NCBI GenBank assembly: GCA_032718865.1
Contig: JALUTQ010000018.1
Coordinates: 558,001 to 622,000 of the forward strand
Origin: Tilletia caries
Taxonomy: Eukaryota > Basidiomycota > Exobasidiomycetes > Tilletiales > Tilletiaceae
DNA: 64,000 bases
Reading direction: 5' to 3'
The notes beneath the pieces are model-generated. The model ran no database searches, had not been told where the DNA came from, and saw only the letters and a program-made list of their open reading frames with translations. Shown here piece after piece: positions 33,116 to 44,423 of the stretch (positions are counted from its first letter, which is position 1; each line of letters starts with the position of its first letter). A program made the position numbers and the translations under genes.

Positions 33116-33737
33116 GTTGTTTTAAGGGGTGTAAAGCGCTTTGTAATAATTTTTTTTACAATGATTTTACGGTTCTCTCAAAACATCCCTGTTGTGCAGG
33201 AGTTTTAAGGGCTCGGCAAAAACCGCAGCGTTTTACGTGGTGCGGAATCATGTCTGAAAACAATGACGTATTGGACCCCCTGGGAGGTTGTTCTACGGCT
33301 GCTAGAACCGAAGACAAGATAGACTTTCAGTTTCTCTAATTAGAATGGGTCTGCTCGGTGGTCTCAGAGTCTCTGCCCTGCATCTCAAAAGGTTCACAGC
33401 TGCTTCCACACTCAATTGATGCTGCTCTCTGAAGACAGAAACCCTCGATTTACAGTATTGCTACCCGTGGATGACATGTTGAGGTTGGCTGGGCATGGCG
33501 GGTGGGTGTGGTGAGGGCCGTGGTGTCGAGCAGGGTGGTGGCGGTGAGGAAGGCGTCTGGAGACGCCTAGTCTCACTTCCCGGGTCGCTGCAGCAGTCAC
33601 GTGATCACCATGCCTACTGTGTTTTAACACTATTAGAAAGGTGTTTTAACACCCAAATCAGCGGAACAAAATAGAAAATTATAACATGGGGTAAACACGT
33701 GCGTTCCAGAAGCGCTTTACACCCCTTAAAACAACCC
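33116..33737. mobile_element. miniature inverted-repeat element
   Basis: 28-bp perfect inverted ends beginning GGGTTGTTTTAAGGGGTGTA (33116-33143 and 33710-33737). Both sides have CCATGG (33110-33115, 33738-33743), extended to TACCATGG / CCATGGTA. The target is palindromic, so the exact duplication length cannot be fixed. No coding capacity. Superfamily not assigned. Confidence 0.75.
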
Positions 33738-33793
33738 CCATGGTAGTAGTGAATGGAGACGGACAAGACTGTCCTTTTGGTTGGGGGGGTTCC

Positions 33794-33812
33794 GGGGGGG
33801 CAAAGCCCCCCC
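33794..33812. repeat. G7/C7 hairpin
   Basis: GGGGGGGCAAAGCCCCCCC, a very stable stem with AAA loop, preceded by another G7 run, in otherwise non-coding DNA. Confidence 0.8.
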
Positions 33813-34974
33813 GCCGAGCTGGAAGTGGGGTCACGTGATCTAGTTTTGCTCCCACGTGGAATTGGGGGCGAGGGCGATACGGGCGTCGCCTACCCGACCC
33901 CTCTGAGTTACCCACTTTGACCGTCCCAGCAACGTACTTAATAATGCAGGCTCAAATTTTGCATGAAGGTCAAAGACGTCTGTATGCGTACTCATGCGAG
34001 ATTCGAGGTCAATTGATGCAGAATTGATGTTGAAATCAAGGGAGGAGCCGTTTTCTTTGGTTTAAAGAGACGAAAAGTGGAAGTCTTTGTGGATTCAGAG
34101 CTCTGACTGCTCTAGTGCCGGGGTCGGCCCGTCGACCTAAACCGACCGGGGTCGGCCAATAGACCAATCCGTACCACATCCGTGATGATCGGCCCTCATC
34201 GGAGTTTGGCGTATTATGTAGACAGAACGATCAGTCTCTTGCCCAACGCAGAACACGTCGAAGTTTTCACCACCACATCGACGCGTTCATTCGGACCTGC
34301 CTGCGAGGTTCTTTCTCATTTTCTTTTTTTCCGCCCACCCACCCTGGTTCCTTGATCCTTCTTGGCTCCCTTCTCACTCACTCATTCACTCAAACACGTC
34401 CCCGTCACGGTCCACATACATATGTATACTGATACTTTCGCACAGAGCCGACATTCTCCCTTCCTGCCCATGTCGAGAGTACTGACCGGAGCCGTGCGAT
34501 GGATGGATGTGGGCTGTGGCTGACCGCTGACCGCTGACCTGTCTCTCTTTCCCCCGTCCCTGCTTCCCAATTTGTCACTTCAACAGCGGCCTCGCATTGA
34601 CTGGCTTCTCAGTCTCTCTCCTCTCTCAGCCCAATTCGCAGCCCTGGTGGAGCTCCTCCGGACACTGGACAGTTGTCTCTTTGAGTACTCAATCACTGAT
34701 ATGGGCTACATCGCTGCATCTCCCTCTCAGTATTGTGACATCCAAGGTTCAATTTGAAATGTAATGATCTGCGGTTCAGCAAAGAAAGTATGATTGATTC
34801 CCTTAGTGCGGGAAGACGGAGAATCTGATGTGTGGGAGACAAAGAGGATGACGACCGAAGCAGCTGTGCGTTTGGAAGAGCTTGAGGTGAAATGGTTGTG
34901 GCAGGATCTTGCGCGAGCTCGCAACCAGTGTCGGAAGGAACGCGTTGAGACCTTGAGGTTCCAGGCTCCAGGCT
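33813..34974. other. non-coding stretch upstream of nothing recognisable
   Basis: Holds inverted partners of sequences near 27331 (GTCTATTGGCCGACCC) and 27369 (ATCGCCCTCGCCCCCAA). It also has, at 34579-34660, a stretch similar to 38336-38410 (..GATTCGCAGCCCTGGTGGAG). The 3' end lies downstream of the carboxylesterase stop. Confidence 0.4.
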
Positions 34975-36894
34975 TCAGGTGCGGTAGAGCTGCCAGTCGA
35001 ACTGAACCGACTGTCCCCACAGACCCGAAGGACCCCACGCTCCCTTGCGCTGCGTCTGCTGAGTCTGGCTCTTCCCTGTTGTCGCATTCGCACCAAGTAC
35101 AAGCAAGTTGAGAGCACTAGCACTGCCCACGGCGTTCCACCCGCCGTAGGTGTTCGTGTTGGGCGAACCGGAATTGACAAAGGCGCCCAGTCGGGCCTGC
35201 CACTCTGCCGAAGCGGCCTTGACGGCGGTCGAGGACGAGGACGGCAGGTTGCCGAAGATGAGGAAGATGTCGTCCTCGTGGCAGACGACACCTGCATTGT
35301 GACAGTAGTCGATGTCCTTGTTGGAAGGGTAGGTGGAGCCTACGTTGGTCTGAGCGAGGTAAACCTTGGCACCGGCCTTTTGTGCGCTGAGTGAGGCAAA
35401 GGGGGAGGGAAGGGCAGATGCGCAGTGATGAGAAAGCAGTTCTGTAGGAAGGGACCAAGAACAGAAGAAACTCACTTGATAGCGTTCGTCTGAACAGCAC
35501 AACGCCATAGACCATCCGTTCCGAGCACTTCGACCTGGGCGCGAAGCGCATCAGCAGCTGAGCCCTTCGCATTGAACGCGTACACTGGGCTCTGAGCCGC
35601 GTTCAAGCCGCGACCCGCGTTGAAGATCAGACTGGCGGCCGTCGTGAAGTCAACACGGAATCCGTTCGCGCGGATCATCAAAGTGGTCGCTCCGGCCTTC
35701 GTCGACTCAAAAACGAGTCCAACCTGACTTCCAGCTTCGTTCTTCACGGTAGAGAAGAGGACAGGCTTGTTCTTGAGAATGAACGCCTGTGCGACCAAGC
35801 CACGTTCGAAGCCGCGTTCGAGAGAGCGCGGGATGTAGGCTCCTTTTGCAGGGCGAAAGGGCTCACCAACGGGCATGCTCGGGTTGGAGGGCGGAACGTT
35901 GGAGAAGGCATCATATGTGGCATCGAGGATATCATCGGCCGACTTGGACCGCGCGCACGCAAGAGTAGTGCAAGACAATCCCTCCAGAGCGTAATCTGTC
36001 AGTTGGCCGGCTTGAGTTGCACTCGAAAGACCATAGTTTTCGGGGTCGGAGAACAGGGCAGCACGAGCAAAGAGGCTGGAGGCGGCGGGCGTGGTTAGTA
36101 GAACTCGGACCAGATGGGCACCGCTCGACTGGCCGGCGATGGTGATGGCGGTAGGGTTTCCACCTAACGCGGCGGCGTTGTCCTTGATGAAACTGAGAGC
36201 GGCGACAACGTCACGGACGGCTTGGTTGCCTGCGACCTTATTACCGTTGGGAGCGCCCCCGTTTGCCTCGTCCAAGGTGGCGGCATTCTGGAAGAATCCG
36301 AAAAGACCTGTGATGAAGAACGTTTTATGTGAGCCTGAAGCGTTCCAAGAACTCTGATCCAAGCGTTCCCATCTCACCAACACGGTACTGAAGCATGACA
36401 ACGACCATGTTTTGCTTCACAGCGAGGGCACTGGCATCGAGGCCTGCGGCAGTAGCACTGCCTCCGATGAAGGATCCACCGGGGATCCAGACGAAGACAC
36501 CGAGCTTGGAGGTCGAGCTGGCGCTGGCCGGCGTATACACGGTGGCATAAAGGCAATCCTCGCTAGGCTCATTTCCACCTCGAGCGTCGTTAGAGCCGTA
36601 GCAGCTGGGCGGGGTCGACGTGGCGTCGTATGTCCCATTCTCGAACGAGGACGGAGCTTGGGGATTGGCGAAACGTAAATTGCCGATGGGAGGTTGAGCG
36701 TACGGTAAGGTGAACCGGGCAGCTCCTGAGCCGCTGGAAACACCCTTAGCCGAACCGAGGGTGGTCTTGATAATGTAAGAGGAGGAACCGATGGAGCGGC
36801 TGGCCAAGTGAGGTGTTGCGGAGCACTGGCTCAGGATAACGATTAGGCCGATGAGGTGGCAGAAGGTAGAGGTGAAGAGGAAGGACAGGCTCAT
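34975..36894 (-). CDS. secreted type-B carboxylesterase/lipase
   Basis: Three exons: 36894-36378, 36307-35476, 35386-34975, sum 1761 nt (586 residues) with GT..AG introns of 70 and 89 bp and all phases consistent. The start at 36894 gives a signal peptide (MSLSFLFTSTFCHLIGLIVI). Upstream frame is open but lacks the motif order expected of a mature start. Motifs: LPYAQPPIGNLRF, the acidic EDCLY signature, an oxyanion stretch WIPGGSFIGG, the nucleophile elbow IAGQSSGAHLV (Ser about 233), an acidic candidate in TVKNEAGS, and a His in CHEDDIFLIFGN. Length is typical of the family (about 550). Expected role: hydrolysis of carboxylic esters outside the cell or in the secretory path. Intact host gene; substrate unknown. 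Confidence 0.9.
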
Positions 36895-38951
36895 CGTTAG
36901 AGAGAAGAAAGGGGCAGCAGGAACAGGGGCAGAAAAAGGTGATGTGTGAGAATGGGAGGTGAAGTGAAGGAACGAATGGAAAGGTAAGGCGGTAAGGAGA
37001 GGAGGCAGAAAGAGGAAATTCGACTTGGGCCGTCCTGGTTTTAAGGCGGTTCGAAGTAGAGCAATAGCAGGGTGGGACGACAGTGCCGATTGGGTTGACT
37101 CGAGAGCGCAGCTCCAGTGCCGGAAAAAAGGGCGAAGGCGCGAAGGGAAAGAGGCCGAAAGAGAGAAAACCGAGCGAGGGAAGATGGCACAGTCCTGCTG
37201 TGTGCCTGTGGCCCTGTTATGGAGGAAGGGGAAGGGCACGAGCAAGAAGAGGGAGGCAAAGATTGCAGCAATCAAAACGAAAGTGGAAAGTGGGAAGTGG
37301 GAAGTGGAAAGTGAAGGAAGAGTCAGCGAGAGCAGAGGAAGAGCACAAGACGAGGTCAACGTTCTGCGGAAGTGGGCAGAGGCATTGCACGCCTTTCATC
37401 TAGCTTCAGCGGTTGCTGCAGCAGAACACTGAATTCTTCCTACTCCTTTGTCAGTGTCAAAAGAGTCGTTGAGTTGATCGTTGATCTGACGGGGTGGAAT
37501 GAGTTATGAGACTGTGGGACGAAGTACGAAGCTATGAGCCGTTTCTTTTCTCATGCCAATCCCGTTCCATTCATTGTCCCACCTCCTCTTGGCCAAACAA
37601 ATCTCGGTGTCCATCCGGCAACTTCCCATTGTTCTGTCTGGTGAACAAATTTCCTTCGCTTTCTGCCAGCGCGCCGGACGCCGGTACGCGGTACGCGCAC
37701 ATCTCACGCCTCCCGGTGAGTGCATGATGACCGATGACCTTCGATGAATTCCTGCCTGCCTTTAACTAACTTGGCTTTCCCTTCCCTGCATTTGTCACTC
37801 TTTAGACCTCTTCTGTGCAAGACGCATGGCCGCACGCCCCAGATCGCGACACGGCACACCATCATTATACCCACCCCACCTCACGTCCTTACCTGCTATC
37901 ACCTTTGCCCCTTCCCTTCGGGTCATGGCACAGGTGAGGGTGAGCGCTGGCACACGTCCTACTCAAGATGCTGTTACGGACACGATCCCTCCTTTTGATC
38001 AACACCATCGTCTATATTCGTCTCCAAGGACGGTCATTTCGCCTGGTCTCCAGTACGTTTCATTCAACCATTTCCTCTGGTGTCCACACAGATTGCGTTT
38101 GCTGACTTGTTCTTCCCGGTTCTCTCTAACTGGCCATCGCCTCTGCAGCCACCTGACCCTGGCGTCCTTGTTCTCGCCCGACTCCGGCATAGTCCTCAAC
38201 GTTGCCGAGTCCATCGCTCCCTTGGCTCGATCACTTCCTCCGACTCCGGCACGCTGCTCGACCTCGCCAGTCGGCTGCCAAGGCCCAAGGCAGCCTGTCC
38301 ATAAGTGTGAGTTTGATCCAACGCTGGGGACGATGACCTCGCATTGACCGGCACCTCTGTCTCGCTCCTCTCTCAGCTGGATTCGCAGCCCTGGTGGAGC
38401 CATCCGGACAGACTGCATATCCTTCTTCATCGAGGTCGATCCCGGCACGGATTTCTTACACCAACGTCGGACATCCCTGCTACAACAATCAGCATCTTCA
38501 GGGCTCCTTTAGGAGTGTCTGCGCTCCGTATGGAGTTCCGGCAGCTGTAACATTCTGTTCAATCCTCTCTCGGAGTTCATGCCATACGTACATTTTCCAC
38601 TTCCTCCCCTTTCACTCTCATGTCTTCGCACGTTCCTTCTACTGCAAAACTACCTGTTTGGAGAAAGAAGATGCTGCTCCTTTATCCTCACTTGCTGCAC
38701 GCTACCCTAGTCCCTATGTAAATGCTTTTGGGTACCTTTGGAGGTTCAGAACCCCGCCGCTTGTCGGCTACATATCCCCCACTCTCATACAAGAAGTTAT
38801 CATGGCGGAGATGGGTTGCCAACTTTTTTCTTGTTGCTATGCGGCGAGCCATTCCCACTTCAGAAGAATCTCACTCTTCGCCCAGCCAGCAGACAGCCAG
38901 CAACGACACACTTCCTTCCTTCCTTCCTTCCTTCCTTCCACAACAACGAAG
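36895..38951. other. intergenic, divergent promoters; repeats and exon-like fragments
   Basis: Contains tandem GTGGAAAGTGGGAAGTGG words near 37280-37315 and possible spliced fragments at 37800-38350 with no family. It also holds the relative of 34579-34660 at 38336-38410 and (TTCC)n at about 38912-38940 just before the next gene. Confidence 0.4.
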
Positions 38952-39710
38952 ATGGCATCCTCACTCCGATCTGGCTGCACTGCTGCTCGCGCTGTTGCCG
39001 CCGCGGCCAGCCCCCTCCGCGCCCCGCTCCCGCTCCTCCGGGCTGCCTCCATATCATCACCTACACTGCTCTCCCGGGCATGCATACACTCCACCAGTGC
39101 CCAGCGCTTCAGCGACGCAGAGGGCCAGGAAGACCGAGGACAACAACGACGCAAGAGCAACTGGGCAAACCGCCGCCGGCAGGACAACCGAGGCGGAGAT
39201 CGGCGTCAGCAGAATAACCAAGGAGGAGGAGAGCGACAACGCCGCGAGCCCGCCCCGCTCATCGGCCGGTACACCGACTCGTTCCCAGTCGAGCTCTTCC
39301 GGGTCAATGGCGGGGACCGGATCTTCCTGCGTGACTACCACAAGCAGCGGTCCCTGGGCCGGAACGGGTTCGACATCACGCTGGGCGAGGACCAGCTGGT
39401 GCACCCGCGTCCCGGTGCCGACTACTCTGGTCGCAACGGTCTCTCGATGCGTCCGCTGAACCCGGTCCTGACAGAGAATGTTGAGAGGTTCAATTCTCCT
39501 TCGGCGCGCATCTTTCGACTGCCGGAGGGGACGAGTCTGGAGGGGAGCGGGCTTGTGCTGTTGCATGAGCACACCGATCACTACAGTCTGCAGACGACGG
39601 AGAGCGTCACCCTGGAGGAACTCAACCAGCGCTTGACGGACTTCTGCACCAAGGTCGGCGAGCTGTTGACCAAGGAGGAGTGGTTGGAGCGCTATGCGTC
39701 CCAGCAGTGA
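38952..39710 (+). CDS. Tse2-like ADP-ribosyltransferase-domain protein with predicted mitochondrial presequence
   Basis: Single exon, 252 residues. The first 45 residues are rich in Ala, Arg, Ser and Leu with no acidic residue, as in a mitochondrial targeting peptide. A basic Gln/Arg/Gly-rich linker follows (about 50-100). The rest matches the pattern I recall for fungal members of the Tse2 ADP-ribosyltransferase fold: FPVELFRVNGGDRIFLRDYH, NGLSMRPLN, ARIFRLPEGTSLEGSGLVLL and HEHTDHYSL, ending with EEWLERYASQQ. Tse2 of Pseudomonas is a type VI secretion toxin; fungal proteins with this domain have no known role. No immunity-like partner is seen next to it. Start chosen because the ATG opens the targeting-like segment; the frame is open further upstream through non-coding-type sequence. 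Family assignment is from memory. Confidence 0.7.
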   Translation: MASSLRSGCTAARAVAAAASPLRAPLPLLRAASISSPTLLSRACIHSTSAQRFSDAEGQEDRGQQRRKSNWANRRRQDNRGGDRRQQNNQGGGERQRREPAPLIGRYTDSFPVELFRVNGGDRIFLRDYHKQRSLGRNGFDITLGEDQLVHPRPGADYSGRNGLSMRPLNPVLTENVERFNSPSARIFRLPEGTSLEGSGLVLLHEHTDHYSLQTTESVTLEELNQRLTDFCTKVGELLTKEEWLERYASQQ

Positions 39711-40380
39711 GCAAAGTCGAACTCGTCCCTCGTCGATCCTTGTCACAAGCGCGGCCCTCCTTTCGCCGTATCCTTCCTCGTCAGTCGGCCGACGACCTTC
39801 TCTGATGGTCGAAAGACCCTCGACTGCGTCTGTCGGAAGTGCAGGGGCGATCAGCATCCCCTTCCTCAGCATCAAAGCCACCTCGACGCACTCTCTTCGA
39901 GGACCCAGGAGAAATCGAAATAAAAAATGTCTCCTTTCCGTTCCTGTGCCGTTTGAGGTGAAATGAGGGAAGCGATGGCCGTTCCTGTTCGGTTCAATTG
40001 TACGACCCTGCGCACGGACACCAGTGAGATGAATTATTGCCCGGACCTCCCTCGTCGCTGTTGCACTGAGGATGAGGCCGATGAGGGAGGCAGTCGTGAC
40101 TCGTGACTCGTGACTCGTGAGCGGGCAGAGGGAGAGAGAGATGCGCGGCGCAGAGGGAATGCGATGCTCGGTCTGGGGAGAGTGCTGTGTGTGCTGTGTG
40201 CTGAGTGCTGAGTGCTGCGTGTGATTATTATGTATTGCCAACGGACTTCTCCCGCTCGCTCTGGCTCCTGAACCTGAACCTGATCGCCTGATCGTCTCCC
40301 ACCATCACCGCCACGACGACAACGACGACGACGACGAGGACCTCCTGGCCAGCACCGCCCTCACCGCCACTGCTCCCGCC
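39711..40380. other. intergenic, head-to-tail between two plus-strand genes
   Basis: 3' region of the Tse2-like gene and promoter of the eIF4E gene. Holds short tandem words (GTGACTC x3 near 40090; GTGCTGTGTGCTGAGTGCTG near 40188) and a (CGA)n stretch just upstream of the ATG. Confidence 0.5.
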
Positions 40381-40672
40381 ATGTCCAGCACCACAGACAC
40401 CCGCCCATCAGCATCGACCTCGACCTCGACCTCGACCTCGACCTCGACCTCGACCTCGACCTCAGGCTCAAAGCGGCCTCCTGCCCTCGCAGAAATCGCA
40501 GCCAAACTCAAGATCGAGGACAAGATCAAGGAACAAGGAGGCGAATCTCCAACCAAGGCTCTCCGTCTCCCAGCTGCAGGCAGACTCAACCCAGGCGCAC
40601 CAACCTCTCCCGCTCCTGCTCAGCACCCATCCCCCGCTCCTGACACTCCCTCTGCCACCACCCCGGCACCAA

Positions 40673-40706
<34 letters not shown>

Positions 40707-42755
40707 CGGCTCAGACGCGTCAACGCCCAAGCCAGATGTAGCATCGCCCGCGCCGGACTCCAACGACAAGGTGCCCCAGAGAACCGCATCCGGCGCGCCC
40801 AAGCCCGAGAAACCAAAGCTTCATCCCCTCCAGCATGTCTGGTGAGTCAACCAAACCCCCCTGGCCGTCTCCCGTCTGTTTGATGATTTTCTCATTTCGT
40901 ATCTCCAACCCACAGGACTCTCTACTACGACTCCAAGTCGCTCCAGAACAACTCCGCTGCTAACTCAGCCGCTCCTTCTCCAAATCCAGCGACCCCTGCT
41001 CAGGCTGACAAGAACAAGGTAGCTACCAAGGACAAGGACACTGAGAAGGACAAGGAGCTACAGCAACAACAGCAGTCTCCCCTCTCCAAATCCTCTACAT
41101 CCACCCTCCAACCACCCGGATCGGCCCCAGCCGGATCCACCACGCCCGGCTCCACCTCCGTCACCTCCGGCGAGAGCTGGGAGGCACAGCTCAAGTTCCT
41201 CGGCAAGTACAACACCGTAGAAGCCTTCTTCAAGACATTCGCCACCCTCCGTCGGCCCTCGTCCCTCGACAGGAACAGCAACTACCACCTCTTCAAGGAC
41301 GGCATCAAGCCCATGTGGGAGGACCCCCAGAACGCCAATGGCGGCAAATGGCTCCTCACCCTTCGAGGCACCAACCCCGCTCTGCTCGACCGCACTTGGA
41401 TGTGGCTCGTGCTCGCCCTCATCGGGGAAGACCTCGACGACAAGAACGAGATCACGGGCGCGGTATGCTCCACCCGGCCCAAGGGCGACCGTATCGCGCT
41501 CTGGATCCGCTTTAAGGACGATATCGAGCGCGTGAACTCGATTGGCAGGCGCTTCGTCTCGTTGCTTGATGTCGAGAAGGAGCCGGGCGTTAGTTTGGAG
41601 TTTGTTAGTAATTCCGAGGGGAGGAGGGGGAGTGTCTTCCGCTCGCATGGCGGTCATCATAACTACATGCGCAGTGGAAGCGTCGGCGCTGGCGCCGGCG
41701 CCGGCGGGCCTTCCGCGAGCTCGGATCCGGCCAACACCTCGCCGTCGGAGGCCTCGGCGGTCAAGGAGAAGGAGAACAACAACAACAACTCCACGCCTTC
41801 AGTGGTCGTCGAGTCCGAGTCAAGCAAGGCGGACGATAGTATCAGCTCTGTCGGCTCCAAGCCCGCCGGTCCATCCAAGTACATCAGCTTCTCGAACCCG
41901 CCGCCGCAGTCCCAGTTCGGACCCGGTGGACCGCAGCAGCATCAACAGCAGCATCAATATCAGCAGTTTCCTCAGGGAGGAGGGGGAGGACCCTTCCATC
42001 CACACCCGCAGCAGGGTGGGATGCCTGGCTTTGGAGGCGGTGGTGGTGGGATGCCGAATGGGATGCCCGGTTTGATGCAGGGTATGCCGAATGGCGGTTT
42101 CCCACCCGGCTTCCTCCCGCCCGGGATGAACAACCCTCAACAGCATGGCCAACAGCAGCAAATGGGCATGAACATGGGCAACATGGGAATGAACATGGGC
42201 AACATGGGCGGCATGATGAACCCCATGGCGGGCATGTTCCCACCCGGCACACCGATGTCCCCGCAATACCTGGCCGCAGCGGCTGCCGCGGGCATGGCCC
42301 CGCAGAACATGCACTACTTCCAGCATCAGCTCGCGTTGCAGCAGCAGGCGCTGTTCGCGGCGCAGATGATGCAGGCGCAGAATCAGCAATCGCCACACAC
42401 CGGCGGCGGCGGCGGCGCAGGAGGCGGTGGGGGACGGCGAGCGTTCGGATCTGGGATGGGGACGTCACCGGAGAAGGGATCCCCTTCGAAGTTCGGCTCG
42501 TCGGCCTCTGTCTCTGTCGGCCCTGCTGGAGCTGCTGCGGGGGGAAGGAGAGGGTCTGAGATGGGTCTCGCGGGCGGGGGAGCCTTTGGGGGCTTTGTGA
42601 GGAGGGGCTCGGATCATCCTTCGGAGGGCAGTAATGGAGCTGGAGGGGGTGGGGGAGGGGCGATGGGTGCTTTTGGGTCGCCGATTGGGCGGAAGGGGGG
42701 CGTTGGGGCTGGGGCTGGGGCTGGGGGGAAGGGTGGAGTGGCTGAGGCGAAGTGA
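40381..42755 (+). CDS. eIF4E-family cap-binding protein with long low-complexity extensions
   Basis: Exons 40381-40841 and 40916-42755 (intron 74 bp) give 766 residues; ordinary eIF4E has about 215. N-terminus: a (ST)n run, then Ala/Thr/Pro-rich. The core starts at about residue 148 (HPLQHVWTLYYDSKS). About 75 Ser/Pro/Lys/Gln-rich residues then intervene before SWEAQLKFLGKYNTVEAFFK. The cap-stacking Trp residues are kept (W242 in SWEAQL, W288 in MWEDP), as are KGDRIALWIRF basics. The Trp that normally contacts eIF4G (VEDFW) is Phe here. The C-terminal 350 residues are Gly/Gln/Met/His-rich and disordered. The family binds mRNA caps in the cytoplasm. This form may be a class II-like regulator or granule-associated variant, which is inference. 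Confidence 0.92.
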
Positions 42756-43435
42756 AGTGAAGCGGACGACGCATGTGCCACGCGGGGACGGCGTCCCTTG
42801 ATTTCTATCTACGAGTTTTTTCTCCCTGATGGGCGGTGGGACGCTGGAGCACGGATACGGTCCTTAACGCTTCACGGTGGGCTTGTCTGGCTCCCTTTGG
42901 TTCCTTCCCCCCATCTTCTTCCCTTGCTGCATTCATTCCCATCTCTGTATAACTTCTTCTCAAAGAAACATGTCGTATCGTTCTCTGCGACCCCCTTAAC
43001 AATCAACGCTAAGGGGTACAGTGGCTTCCTTACGTTTACGAGATTCACGACAGAACTGGGTCCCAGAATCTGTGGACTTCACTGGTTTGCGAGGAAGGGG
43101 AAGAGCGGCAGTGCGTGCAGGCATGGAACGTTTGGCACTGGGTGGTCGCCTGGTTGATCAAGCTTCCCCCCCCCCCCTCCCTCCTGGACCTTGCCAATCG
43201 GCATTCCGATGGCTTTCGTCCTCGTTCCTCCCTCTGCTGGTATCTGTAAAAAGGTGCGTCCTGGCCCCGATTTCGAAGCCCCGCGTATGTACAAGTGTAT
43301 GGATCAGCCATACCGACTCCGTATTTCCGCCTTCCCTGGCGCCCTCTGATTCCGTCCTGAGGAGGGCATACATCCGCAACAGTCCGAAGCTGGCCCCTGA
43401 CGCCTGACGTCTGACGTCCTCGCTCCTGTTCCGAC
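42756..43435. other. intergenic between convergent genes
   Basis: 3' regions of the eIF4E and V-ATPase subunit e genes. Nothing recognisable apart from a C-run near 43166. Confidence 0.5.
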
Positions 43436-43930
43436 TCAGTCGAATCGGATATCGGCTCTCTTGGGTTCTGTGGTTGTGAGGGAAGCGTCGAGGGAGGGAG
43501 CAAAGTAGGAAAGGGGAAGGAATGGAAAGAGGGGGGGGAGGATGAAGAAGGAAAGAAGAAATGGGAGAGAAGAAAAGAGAAGGAACTCAGGGGTTGTTAG
43601 TAGGGAGCTCGCAGAGGAGCGATTTCAGGAAAGGCGGGTGCAACTTGTCCACTCACGGATGATGGGATTTAGTTGAGCCATGAAGATGATGAACCACATG
43701 AGGTAGCAGCATGAGATTGTGAGGAGGAGCGAGGTGCGGACCAATCTGGAGGGGAATAACACAAGAAGGGAGTGGGTAAGTGAGGCTGCCTGCGGGTGCG
43801 AGGTGAAACCAAATTTACGAAGGGAGGGTACTCACACTTGGTTGGGACCCTTGGGGGTGGCGATGAATCCCCCAGCAGCGGCCAGGACGGCGGCGATGAG
43901 GACCCAGATGACGACGAAGCCTGATGCCAT
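43436..43930 (-). CDS. VMA9: V-type proton ATPase subunit e
   Basis: Three small exons on the minus strand: 43930-43836, 43745-43657, 43467-43436, sum 216 nt (71 residues). The product MASGFVVIWVLIAAVLAAAG.., ATPKGPNQVLVRTSLLLTIS, CCYLMWFIIFMAQLNPIIQP, KRADIRFD* has two membrane helices with the conserved PKGPNQ loop and the AQLNP motif of subunit e. It is part of the membrane (Vo) sector of the vacuolar proton pump. The third exon, only 32 nt, was found by matching the expected C-terminus PKR-D-R. It restores phase and stop. Divergent from QCR9 with 493 bp between the start codons. Confidence 0.92.
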
Positions 43931-44423
43931 TGTGTGTATTTATGTGTGAGTGTGAGGAGCCTAGGGGCTGGGCGGGTGCTGTGGTTGTTGCCTTGGGGAG
44001 TGGGGTGCGCCTTGCTCAGGGGTGGGGAGGAGTGCGCGCGGGTAAGCTGAGTGCGGTGCGGTGCGGTGCGGTGCGCCAGGCGAGGGAGTGTCGGGAGCAG
44101 AGCGTGCAGCGTGTATGGGAATGTCGACGATGGGCAGTCACGGTCGATACTCGATGGGCAGGCAGGCAGCGAGGGGGGCCAAGCTTGGGGTCCATGCTCG
44201 CCCTCGTAATTGTCGCAGAAGATATTTCCCGAAAATCGCCTCCGTTTTTGGAAAAAACACTTTCCCCTTCCGCCTTTCCGTTTCCGTCCGTGGTCTCGAA
44301 GCAGCAGCGAACGAGGAACACCTTCCAGCCAGCATTCATCTCGACACCGACATCGACTGCCCTCTTCGCGCGCGCCCCCCTCCCCTCAAGTCTCAGCAAG
44401 CACCCTCCTCGCATTCTTTCGCC
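43931..44423. promoter_or_regulatory. shared divergent promoter region of VMA9 and QCR9
   Basis: Contains (GTGCG)n near 44053-44075 and GC-rich boxes. No defined factor site can be assigned. Confidence 0.5.

Noticed and set aside
39057..40241. 394-codon minus-strand frame
   Set aside because: Antisense shadow of the Tse2-like gene extended into non-coding repeats.
41884..42774. Minus-strand frame antisense to eIF4E
   Set aside because: Low-complexity mirror of the Gly/Gln-rich tail.
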